Positions 35,965-44,049 of a stretch of DNA of 64,000 nucleotides are shown here, piece by piece. Origin of the DNA: Sphingobium sp. Ant17. GTDB taxonomy: Bacteria > Pseudomonadota > Alphaproteobacteria > Sphingomonadales > Sphingomonadaceae. A program made the translations under genes and the position numbers. Below the pieces are notes generated by a model. It made no database searches, had not been told where the DNA came from, and saw only the letters and a program-made list of their open reading frames with translations. Within the stretch, counting starts at the first letter, position 1, and the number at the start of each line of letters is the position of its first letter. Location: positions 1 through 64,000 of the forward strand of contig NZ_JEMV01000009.1 of NCBI RefSeq assembly GCF_000588875.1, in the 5' to 3' direction.

Positions 35965-37134
35965 ATGCGGATCGTCGATGTCTGTGCTTTCTATTCCGAC
36001 CGGGGCGGCGGGGTAAAAACCTACGTCCGGCACAAGATGCTGGCGGGGCCAAAGGAAGGCCATGAGATCATCATCCTGGCACCGGCCGCAGAGGCCGGCG
36101 TCGAGATCATCAATGATCATGCCCGGATCGAATTTGTCCGCGCGCGCCGCTTTCCGCTCGATGGCCGCTATCATTATTTCCATGACGAAGCGGCGCTGCA
36201 TGCCCGGTTGGATGCGTTGCGCCCGGATCTGGTCGAGGCGTCCACGCCCTGGGCCAGCGCGACGATGGTCGCGAATTGGCGCGGTTCAGCCCCGCGCAGC
36301 CTGATCATGCATGCCGACCCGCTCGGCAACTATGCCTATCGCTGGTTTCGCGCGCTGGCACCACGCCCCGTGATCGATCGGGGTTTCGACTGGTTCTGGC
36401 GGCATTTGCGGCGGATGGACGCCCGGTTCGACCATATCGTCTGCGCCAGCGACGATCTGGCAGCGCGTCTGGTCGCCGGGGGGCTGCGTCATGTCGTGAC
36501 CAACCATATGGGTGTTCAGCCGGGCATATTCCTGCCTGCGCATCGCGACCCTGACCTGCGCCGCCGCCTGCTTGCCTCTTGTGGTCTGCCCGAGGGTGCC
36601 GTGCTGTTGCTCGGCGCGGGCCGCCATGCTCCTGAGAAGCGCTGGCCGATGATCATCGATGCGGCGACGGCGAGTGGCTTTGCCCGGCCCATCGGACTGG
36701 TGATTGCGGGCGATGGCCGGGCACGCGCCAGCGTCCAGCGCGCGGCGGCGGGCAATCCGCATGTGCGACTGATCGCCCCCGTTACCGATCGCGCTGCCTT
36801 CGCGACGCTGCTCGCCAGCGCCGATGCCTTGGTCCATGGCAGCGAGTCCGAAACATTCTGCATGATCGCCGCCGAAGCCCGCGCCAGCGGCATCCCCATG
36901 TTCTTGCCCGACAGCGGTGCCGCGGCGGACCATCTGGTGCCGGGAGCGGGCTATCATTATGCTGCGGCAGAGGGCGCGAGCCTGGTCGAGCAGCTTGATC
37001 ATTTCGTCGCCGATGGCCCGGCAAAGCATCTGGCGGTCGCGCGCGCGGCCGCTGCGGGAACGCGGACGATGGATACCCATTTTGCGGATCTGTTCGCCCT
37101 CTATGCGATCCACGGCCGCGCCATGGCCGCATGA
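35965..37134 (+). CDS. GT4-family glycosyltransferase
   Basis: 389 residues, two Rossmann-like domains. The N-terminus MRIVDVCAFYSDRGGGVKTY carries the glycine-rich loop. The C-terminal half has LLGAGRHAPEKRW, a donor-site Arg/Lys pair, and HGSESETFCMIAAEARASG, the E-x7-E motif. The donor is a nucleotide sugar; acceptor unknown. AGGACC precedes ATG 35965, four bases after the DUF2141 stop. It is the second GT4 enzyme of the cluster, in a different subfamily from the first. Confidence 0.88.
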   Translation: MRIVDVCAFYSDRGGGVKTYVRHKMLAGPKEGHEIIILAPAAEAGVEIINDHARIEFVRARRFPLDGRYHYFHDEAALHARLDALRPDLVEASTPWASATMVANWRGSAPRSLIMHADPLGNYAYRWFRALAPRPVIDRGFDWFWRHLRRMDARFDHIVCASDDLAARLVAGGLRHVVTNHMGVQPGIFLPAHRDPDLRRRLLASCGLPEGAVLLLGAGRHAPEKRWPMIIDAATASGFARPIGLVIAGDGRARASVQRAAAGNPHVRLIAPVTDRAAFATLLASADALVHGSESETFCMIAAEARASGIPMFLPDSGAAADHLVPGAGYHYAAAEGASLVEQLDHFVADGPAKHLAVARAAAAGTRTMDTHFADLFALYAIHGRAMAA

Positions 37135-37256
37135 CAGGCTGGCGTCATTTCCATGACGGCCTTGCCGCGAAAGTTTAACCGCGCTGCCGCGTGACCGACA
37201 TTAGGACGACTCATTGCCCGGCTACCGTTCGACCACTTGGGTGGGGGGGCGCTATC

Positions 37257-38345
37257 ATGTATCGACCAGTTCGCGCTTTGTTATTTGCAGGGCTTGTTGC
37301 GCTTGCCGCCGCCGGATCGACCCAGGGCGGCGACTATACCGACCAGCGGTGGAGCATCGCCGGGTCCGTCCCGGCCGACGGGCAGTTGTCGGTCATGACC
37401 TACAATATCAAGGGATTACCCTGGCCGATCGCATTGGATCGCAGCGCGGCGCTGAATAGTATCGCCGACCGGCTCGCCGCACTGCGACGGTCGGGCAAGC
37501 AGCCCCATATCATCCTGCTGCAGGAAGCGTTCACGCCGGAAGCCGCGCAGATCGCGGCCCGCGCAGGCTATATCCATGTCGCGCAAGGGCCGGACGCGGC
37601 GCACCGGTCCGACGCGGCAACGGATGGGGCGGATCAGTCCCACCTGGCGCAGGCGCGGTGGGATCGTGGTGAAGCGGTCGGCAAGCAATTGGGTAGCGGC
37701 CTGCAAATTCTGTCCGACTATCCCATCGCCAAGATCGATCGCATGGCCTTCCCCGATTTCGCCTGCGCCGGGTTCGACTGTTTGGCGAACAAAGGCGTGC
37801 TGATCGCGCATCTCAAGGTGCCCGGCTTCGACCGGCCGGTCAGCATCGTCAACACGCATCTCAACGCCCGCAAGGCCGCCGGTGTGCCGATCGGCCGATC
37901 CCATCGCGCCTTTGCGCGGCAAGTCGACCTGATGGCCCAGTTCGTTGCGCAACATGTGCCTGCCGATCAACCGATGATTTTGGGCGGCGACATGAATATC
38001 GGACAGGATGGTCATCGGGCCGATGCCTTTTTCAGCCGTTTCGCTCGGGCCGGAATGACCTTCATTGATCCTGACCTGGGTGGCGCACGGCGCGCGCTGG
38101 CCAAATCCGCCTTGCCCAGCGAGGCGGTACGCCGGGATTTGGCCTATACCAGTGGGCGGGCAAAAGACTGGCTGTTTGCAAGGGACGCCGGGCATCGCCC
38201 CCTCAAGGTTCTGGCGGCGCATGTGCCTTTCGGGTCCGAACCCACCGGCAAGCCGCTCTCCGATCATTTTGGTTATGTCGTCGACTATGCCCCAATCAGC
38301 AACATCGACCTTGCACGATCGGGCCGCACGGGAGCAGCGTCGTGA
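37257..38345 (+). CDS. Secreted endonuclease/exonuclease/phosphatase-superfamily phosphodiesterase
   Basis: 362 residues with a signal peptide (MYRPVRALLFAGLVALAAAG). EEP-fold motifs are in order: SVMTYNIKGLP (Asn near residue 49), LLQEAF with the metal-binding Glu, VNTHLNA with His, GGDMNIGQ with the Asp-x-Asn pair, and LSDHFGYVVD with the final Asp-His. Secretion and the MTYNIKGLP form are closer to bacterial sphingomyelinase-type phosphodiesterases than to DNA repair enzymes, but substrate cannot be proven. A small hairpin (CGTCATTTCCATGACG, 37143-37158) lies in the 122-base gap before it. The next gene overlaps by four bases. Confidence 0.82.
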   Translation: MYRPVRALLFAGLVALAAAGSTQGGDYTDQRWSIAGSVPADGQLSVMTYNIKGLPWPIALDRSAALNSIADRLAALRRSGKQPHIILLQEAFTPEAAQIAARAGYIHVAQGPDAAHRSDAATDGADQSHLAQARWDRGEAVGKQLGSGLQILSDYPIAKIDRMAFPDFACAGFDCLANKGVLIAHLKVPGFDRPVSIVNTHLNARKAAGVPIGRSHRAFARQVDLMAQFVAQHVPADQPMILGGDMNIGQDGHRADAFFSRFARAGMTFIDPDLGGARRALAKSALPSEAVRRDLAYTSGRAKDWLFARDAGHRPLKVLAAHVPFGSEPTGKPLSDHFGYVVDYAPISNIDLARSGRTGAAS

Positions 38346-39496
38346 ACCGGGCTGTCGTGCCCCTCTTGGTACTCATCTGCACCGCAGGGACCGCGCAGGC
38401 GCAAGACGGGCCGTTGGAGACAGGCATCAGCTTTTCGCTGAAACGCAAGGCCGCCCTGTCCCCGCTCATCTATCCCCGACATGCTTATTCTGCATTCCAG
38501 CCACGTATGGACGCGGTAAACCCAGTCAATGCCGACGACCGTGACCAGGAAATCCATATCCGGCTGCACAAGTCCGCGCGTCGGTTCGTTGGAACCGCCA
38601 TCGCGACACCGCTTGCACCGGATATGCTCTCTCGCAGTCGGATGACGCGCTATGTGTTGGAAGATCGTGTGCTGATCGGCGAGCATGTCACCGCCACCAT
38701 GGGTTGGCATGGCATCAAGGTGAGCAACCGTAACGCTAATGTGACCGTCGGTCCGGGCCGCGAACGTTTGCGCACGCGCGACTGGTTCCTGCCGCGCGGG
38801 ACGCTGACCCTACAGTCCGGTCACAACCTGCGGCTGACATTGGATTATGCTGAAAAATTACGCGCGTACAGCGAAACGGGCATAAATGGGCCGATGGGAT
38901 TGACCCATGACGGGTTCCTGTTGCTGCGCCGGACGCTGAAGCCGGAAACGCAAAACCGCATGGCCGTGCGTGCCGACTGGACGGCGGCACCTGCTCTCAA
39001 TCTGTCCTTGGCCTTGCATGGCGGACGGCTGGACGACCAGCTGCGCTTTACCGGGCGTGGCACATTGCCGGTCAATAGCGGGTCCGCGCGGATCGAAGGC
39101 GCGATCCTGGAAGCACGGCATCATGTGACGCCGCAGCTGCGATGGTCGGTCCGCTATAGCGACGCGCGCGTGCGCGTGTCCGGGGGCAGCATGGTGCGTG
39201 AACATAGTCTGTCGGCCGGATCGGTCTGGCAGGACGGCCCGTGGCGCGCGGCGCTGTCAGTGACGCGCAACAGCGCGCCCGCACTGGCTGCCTATGATGA
39301 GCGCGCCTTGCGGGTCGAGGCTGGCGTCGATTACGCCCTGGCTGCGATTGGCGGACGACCGCTTAGCGTGTCGCTGCATATGACGGACCCGGATCGGTTG
39401 GCGAGCGGAACATTCGCGCGGGATGATCTGTCCGGCTCGCTCCGCGCCGCCGACCAGGTGCGAACGGTGATGGCAAGCGCGCGGCTTGGCTGGTAG
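38342..39496 (+). CDS. Probable outer-membrane beta-barrel protein, unknown function
   Basis: 384 residues from GTG 38342. A signal peptide (MNRAVVPLLVLICTAGTAQA) is followed by many alternating polar/hydrophobic strands with Arg- and Tyr-rich turns, such as LRWSVRYSDARVRVSGG, LRVEAGVDYALAA and LSVSLHMTDPDR, ending in VRTVMASARLGW with a terminal aromatic residue as in outer-membrane barrels. No TonB plug or porin motif is seen. It is coupled to the EEP gene (GTGA overlap) and overlaps the next gene. Confidence 0.7.
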   Translation: MNRAVVPLLVLICTAGTAQAQDGPLETGISFSLKRKAALSPLIYPRHAYSAFQPRMDAVNPVNADDRDQEIHIRLHKSARRFVGTAIATPLAPDMLSRSRMTRYVLEDRVLIGEHVTATMGWHGIKVSNRNANVTVGPGRERLRTRDWFLPRGTLTLQSGHNLRLTLDYAEKLRAYSETGINGPMGLTHDGFLLLRRTLKPETQNRMAVRADWTAAPALNLSLALHGGRLDDQLRFTGRGTLPVNSGSARIEGAILEARHHVTPQLRWSVRYSDARVRVSGGSMVREHSLSAGSVWQDGPWRAALSVTRNSAPALAAYDERALRVEAGVDYALAAIGGRPLSVSLHMTDPDRLASGTFARDDLSGSLRAADQVRTVMASARLGW

Positions 39497-41006
39497 GCGT
39501 ATCCTTATTCCATCGCGGATCGTCATCCTGCTGCTGTGCGCGGCTGTGATGCTGACCGTGGCGGCCTTCCGCCCGATCGATCATGACGAGGGGCAATATG
39601 TCGGCGCGGTCGCGATGATGCGCCTTGGCCTCCCCTATCGCGACTTCGCCTACCTCCAGACGCCGTTGCAACCGCTGCTGTTCGCGCCACTGGCGTGGAT
39701 CGCCGACGGATGGCTGTTTCCGACGCTCCGCGCGGTCAATGCTCTGCTGACTATGGCAGCGACGGCCTGCATATGGCTTGCGGCACGGCGCGCGGGCGCA
39801 TCGCACCGGGCGGCGGCCATCGCGGCAGCCGCCTTGTTGTCCAGCCATATGCTGTTGTTCGCGGGCAGTGTGGCGCGCAATGATGCGCTGCCCTTGCTGT
39901 TGATGACGGCTGGGCTGGCCGCCATGCTGACGCTATTACAGGATGATCGCGCGCGATGGACGGCGCTGCTGGCTGGCCTATTGCTGGGTGCAGCCGCATC
40001 AGCGAAAATCAGCTATGGCCTTCCCGCCGCCGCTGTCGGCCTCTTTGCGCTGCTGCATTGGCGGGCTCTAGGTGCGGAAAAGGTCGGGCTGATCGCGTTG
40101 GGTGGCGTGCTGGGTGGCTTGCCGACCGTCTGGCTCGCCTTGCTGGCACCCGAAGCGGCCTGGTTCGGGATCATCGACTATAGCCTCAAGGCCCCGTTCG
40201 AGTGGCGGACATGGAATGGGCAGGCGTTCATGCTGGACTGGCCGCTGAGCCTTGTACGGCTCGCCCGCTATCTCGCGCAGGGCTGCGGCCTGATCGCGCT
40301 GGTCGCCATTGCCTTGGTCGCGAGCCGGCGGCGTACAATGGCCGAGCAGCTGCTCGATATGGTGATCATCGCCGGGCTGATCGCGGCCTGGCTGCCGCGG
40401 CCCATCTATGTCCAGTATCTGGGGCCTTTGCTGCCCGCACTTTTCCTTCGCTTTGCACTACTGACCGACGCGCCTTTCTGGCACCGGCCCGCTGGCCGCG
40501 CCCTGATCGCGCTTGGTGTCATCGCAGGCCTGGTCCAAACGATGATGGAGACAGGCCCAAATATCCTAGCGGGTCACAGCCCGGTGCATATCGTCCTGCG
40601 CGATGCGCAAGCATTGGACCGCATCATGGCGTCGGCCGCCGTGTCAGGGGCCGTCGTCACCCTATCGCCTGAGCGGGCAGTCGATATGGCAGTGCCGATC
40701 GATCGCCGCTTCGTCACGGGTTCTTTCCTGTTCCGCACGCGCCATATCCTGACACGCGATCAAGCCCGGGCCTTCCATGCGACTCATTTCCTGTCCTTGG
40801 CAGCGGACCTGGAGGCGGTGCCGCCCGCTGCCATTCTGACGGGAAGCGAAGAGCAGCCCAGCGCTGCATTTCCGCGCGGACTGGATGCGGTGCTGATCGA
40901 TTGGGCGCGATCGCATGGCTATCGCTCGGTTCCCCTGCCTTCCGGCACCCACCAGCTCTTCGTGACTCCACCATCCCTTGCCAAGAGACGCGACGCGCAA
41001 TTGTGA
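39486..41006 (+). CDS. GT39-like (GT-C fold) membrane glycosyltransferase
   Basis: 506 residues, around ten membrane helices with a soluble C-terminal region. The first extracytoplasmic loop has RPIDHDEGQYVGAVAMMRLG, the acidic D-x-E motif of GT-C enzymes that use polyprenyl-phosphate sugars, and PYRDFAYLQTPLQPLLFAP matches dolichyl-mannosyltransferase-like families. The start appears to be TTG 39486, overlapping the barrel gene; no better ATG lies before the first helix. It would transfer a sugar on the periplasmic side, complementing the two cytoplasmic GT4 enzymes. Confidence 0.8.
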   Translation: MAGRRILIPSRIVILLLCAAVMLTVAAFRPIDHDEGQYVGAVAMMRLGLPYRDFAYLQTPLQPLLFAPLAWIADGWLFPTLRAVNALLTMAATACIWLAARRAGASHRAAAIAAAALLSSHMLLFAGSVARNDALPLLLMTAGLAAMLTLLQDDRARWTALLAGLLLGAAASAKISYGLPAAAVGLFALLHWRALGAEKVGLIALGGVLGGLPTVWLALLAPEAAWFGIIDYSLKAPFEWRTWNGQAFMLDWPLSLVRLARYLAQGCGLIALVAIALVASRRRTMAEQLLDMVIIAGLIAAWLPRPIYVQYLGPLLPALFLRFALLTDAPFWHRPAGRALIALGVIAGLVQTMMETGPNILAGHSPVHIVLRDAQALDRIMASAAVSGAVVTLSPERAVDMAVPIDRRFVTGSFLFRTRHILTRDQARAFHATHFLSLAADLEAVPPAAILTGSEEQPSAAFPRGLDAVLIDWARSHGYRSVPLPSGTHQLFVTPPSLAKRRDAQL

Positions 41007-41073
41007 CCGTCTTTGCAACGCAATGGTCGTATTGCTAGCCTAGATTGGCGGATCTTCGCCACTGGAAGCCATC

Positions 41074-41898
41074 ATGCCCCGCCTATTGCTGATCTTCGCA
41101 AGCCTGTTTTTCGCACTGAGTCCTGTAAAGGCACAGGAGGCGGCCGAGACGCCATCGCCGCCGCCCGCTCCGGTCGTCCTGCGCGTCACTGCGCCGGAAG
41201 CGCGTCAAGGCGTCGCGTCGGACGGCACGCATCTTTATGCCATCGACAATGACCGGATCGGCAAATATCTGATCGCCACCGGCAAGCGGATCGCCCAGTG
41301 GCAAGGTGAACGACGCCTGTTCCCGCATATGAACAGTTGCACCGTCGCAGGGCATGACCTCGTCTGCGCGGCGTCCAACTATCCGCAGGTGCCCCAGACC
41401 AGCGCCATCGAGATTTTCGACACCAGCACGATGCGCCACAAGCGCACGATCAGCCTGGGCTTTACCCCTGGTTCCTTAACCGCGCTTGATCGGCACGACG
41501 GAAAATGGTGGGCGGTCTATGCCAATTATGCGGGCAAAGGAGGCGAACCAAACCGCGACCATCGCTACACGCTGCTCGCGCGGCTGGACGACGCATTCCG
41601 GCAGGAAGCGGCCTGGACCTTTCCGACCGATGTTCTGGCCCGCTTTGCCCCATTCAGTTGCTCTGGCTTGAGCTGGAGCAAGGATGGCCGACTTTATGCG
41701 ACGGGCCATGACCGGCCGGAAATGTACGAACTGGCATTGCCCGACGCCGGGTCGCGCCTGGAACTGCGCCGCATGATCGGGATCGCGACGCCGGGACAGG
41801 CGATCGATTGGGATCCGGTGGAGAAAGGCCGTCTGTGGTCCATCGACCGCGCCGGGACTGAAATGGTGGCGAGTGTCGTGCAGGATGGCAACGACTGA
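41074..41898 (+). CDS. Secreted beta-propeller-like protein of unknown function
   Basis: 274 residues with signal peptide MPRLLLIFASLFFALSPVKA. Repeated strand-turn units such as GVASDGTHLYAIDNDRIGKY, ALDRHDGKWWAVYANYAG and GLSWSKDGRLYATGHDRPEMY suggest a YncE/NHL-like propeller. Two cysteines near residues 90 and 97 (NSCTVAGHDLVCAAS) may pair. It follows the GT39-like gene after 67 bases in which TTGCAA and TAGCCT spaced 17 bases apart could serve as a promoter. Function not recognised. Confidence 0.7.
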   Translation: MPRLLLIFASLFFALSPVKAQEAAETPSPPPAPVVLRVTAPEARQGVASDGTHLYAIDNDRIGKYLIATGKRIAQWQGERRLFPHMNSCTVAGHDLVCAASNYPQVPQTSAIEIFDTSTMRHKRTISLGFTPGSLTALDRHDGKWWAVYANYAGKGGEPNRDHRYTLLARLDDAFRQEAAWTFPTDVLARFAPFSCSGLSWSKDGRLYATGHDRPEMYELALPDAGSRLELRRMIGIATPGQAIDWDPVEKGRLWSIDRAGTEMVASVVQDGND

Positions 41899-41980
41899 GG
41901 CAGGTTGGAATAACCTTGCTTGCTGGCCATGAAGGAAAATACCGATCGAGCATTTTCTGGCATCTTCGGCGTAGCGAAAG

Positions 41981-42055
41981 TGGTGATCCCAACGGGATTC
42001 GAACCCGTATCGCTGCCGTGAAAGGGCAGTGTCCTAACCGTTAGACGATGGGACC
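41981..42055 (-). tRNA. tRNA-Glu(UUC)
   Basis: 75 bases with encoded CCA. Read on the minus strand the acceptor stem pairs GGTCCCA with TGGGATC (one G-U pair). The anticodon loop CTTTCAC gives anticodon TTC, and the T arm has GGTTCGAATCC. It lies convergent to the upstream secreted protein gene and just downstream of recJ. Confidence 0.97.
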
Positions 42056-42156
42056 ACATACAACGACCGCCGAAGCGGCGCTGCGAAGTGAGGGGGGCAT
42101 TAGGAGGAGACGGCGCAGCGGTCAACCCCTTTTGCGGGCAAAAAAGCCCAAGCCGA

Positions 42157-43923
42157 TCAGTCGGCCCATGCAGCGTCGTCCAGATGGAGTTCGGCGGCGG
42201 GGCGGCTGCCCCAGTCGTCGATTTTCGCCCGTCCCGCGACCCACAGCCGCCGGTCGTAGGACGCACCCAATATCGCCTGGCCCATGTCGCTTTCGGCCTG
42301 GCGAAAGGCGATGGTCTTGATCGACCGGCCATCCGCACCCGCCATGATCGCGCGCAGATGGCCGTTGCCAACCACATCGGCCTTGACCACGCGCATCGGC
42401 CCGGCCGCAATCCGAGGGGCGGGCCAGCCCGCGCCATAGGGGCCGCCCTGTTCGATGGCGGCGACGAATTCCGGGTTCACGCCGGCCGGGGCCAGCACCG
42501 CATCGATCAACAACGCCCGGTCGTCGCGCGCGCGCGCCACCGCGCTTGCCAGTCGTTCGTCGAGGAAATCGGCGAGCGCATCGAGTTTGTCCGCCGCGAC
42601 GGTGAGCCCTGCCGCCATGGCATGGCCGCCACCTGCGACCAGCAGGCCGCTATCCTTGGCTGCCATTACCGCCGCGCCCAGGTCCACGCCGGAGATCGAC
42701 CGGCCCGATCCTTTGCCTACGCCATCCTCGTCCAGCGCGATGACGATCGCCGGTCGCCCGGCCTTTTCCTTGATCCGTCCCGCGACGATGCCGATCACGC
42801 CCGGATGCCAGCCGAGCCCGGCAATCACTGCCACCGCGCGATTGCCCTGCGCGTCGAGCAGCGCTTCGGCCTGTTCCTGCACAGTCGATTCGATCGCGCG
42901 ACGCTCCTCATTATAGTGATCGAGCTGTCCCGCGATCCGCGCCGCCTCCGCCGGGTCCAGCGTCGTGAGCAACCGCACCCCCAGATCCGCCTGCCCGACG
43001 CGCCCGCCCGCATTGATGCGCGGCCCCAGCGCAAAACCCAGATCATGGCACAGCGGCGCGCGCGTGAGGCGGCTGGCGTCGATCAGTGCAGCGAGACCGA
43101 TGTTGCGCCGCTTGGCCATCACCTTGAGCCCCTGCGCCACGAAAGCGCGGTTTAGGCCGCGCAGCTGTGCCACGTCCGCCACCGTGCCGAGCGCCACGAT
43201 ATCGAGCAATTCCATCAGCGCGGGTTCTGCCCGCGTCGCGAACCAGCCGCGCCCGCGCAACAGCCGCACCAGCGCCGCGCCGAGCAGGAAGGCGACACCG
43301 ACAGCGGCGAGATGACCATGGGTTGCCGCTTCGTCCCCCTCGTCCAGCCGATTGGGATTCACGAGCGCCAAGGCCTCGGGCAGCGCAGCGCTGCATTTAT
43401 GATGATCGACCACAACGACATCGACACCGGTGGCCTTCGCCATGGCCAGTGCTTCAAACGCCTGCGCGCCGCAATCGACGGTGACGATCAGGGTCGCGCC
43501 CTCGCCCGCCAGGCGCACCAGCGCCTCGCCCGAAGGACCATAGCCCTCCATCAGGCGATCAGGGATATAGGGCTTGGCCTCCAGCCCCAGATCGCGCAGC
43601 AGCCGGATCAGCAGCGCCGCACTGGTCGCGCCATCGACATCATAGTCGCCGAAGATACGCACATCCTCGCCCCGCTGCACCGCATCGGCCAACCGCTCGG
43701 CCGCCGTGTCCATGTCACGGAACAGGCTGGGATCGGGCATGAAGGCGCGTATCGTCGGGTTGCGATGCGCTTCCAGCGCCTCGCGTGGACAACCGCGCGC
43801 CATCAGCAATTGCGTCACCAGGTCGTCGGGCAGATAGGAGGGATCACGCGCGTCCGCCCCCTCCCCCCGCCAACGCCAAGGTTGGCCCATCAGGGAGCGC
43901 GAAATATTGAGGGCAAATGTCAT
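42157..43923 (-). CDS. recJ: Single-stranded-DNA-specific exonuclease RecJ
   Basis: 588 residues. The DHH phosphoesterase motifs are FGDYDVDGATSAALL near residue 90, TVDCGAQ, and VVVVDHHK near residue 155; the C-terminal DHHA1 domain has VAGGGHAMAAGLTV. RecJ degrades single-stranded DNA 5' to 3' in recombination, base excision and mismatch repair, using Mg2+ or Mn2+. Length and the OB-like C-terminal extension are normal. The start ATG is at 43923; the next gene upstream is divergent. Confidence 0.95.
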   Translation of the reverse strand: MTFALNISRSLMGQPWRWRGEGADARDPSYLPDDLVTQLLMARGCPREALEAHRNPTIRAFMPDPSLFRDMDTAAERLADAVQRGEDVRIFGDYDVDGATSAALLIRLLRDLGLEAKPYIPDRLMEGYGPSGEALVRLAGEGATLIVTVDCGAQAFEALAMAKATGVDVVVVDHHKCSAALPEALALVNPNRLDEGDEAATHGHLAAVGVAFLLGAALVRLLRGRGWFATRAEPALMELLDIVALGTVADVAQLRGLNRAFVAQGLKVMAKRRNIGLAALIDASRLTRAPLCHDLGFALGPRINAGGRVGQADLGVRLLTTLDPAEAARIAGQLDHYNEERRAIESTVQEQAEALLDAQGNRAVAVIAGLGWHPGVIGIVAGRIKEKAGRPAIVIALDEDGVGKGSGRSISGVDLGAAVMAAKDSGLLVAGGGHAMAAGLTVAADKLDALADFLDERLASAVARARDDRALLIDAVLAPAGVNPEFVAAIEQGGPYGAGWPAPRIAAGPMRVVKADVVGNGHLRAIMAGADGRSIKTIAFRQAESDMGQAILGASYDRRLWVAGRAKIDDWGSRPAAELHLDDAAWAD

Positions 43924-44049
43924 GCGGCTGCTCTAGACGGGGCATTGGCCGCTGGGAAGCGCTCCCGTCGCGGCGAATTGTCGCCTGGGCGGAACCGGCG
44001 CAACCCTTTGAGCGTATTGCAAGTTCGTCGGCTAACTATAGGGCTGGCG

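Noticed and set aside
37143-37158. CGTCATTTCCATGACG hairpin as a terminator
   Set aside because: The stem is short (6 bp) and there is no T run, so it is only mentioned with the neighbouring gene.
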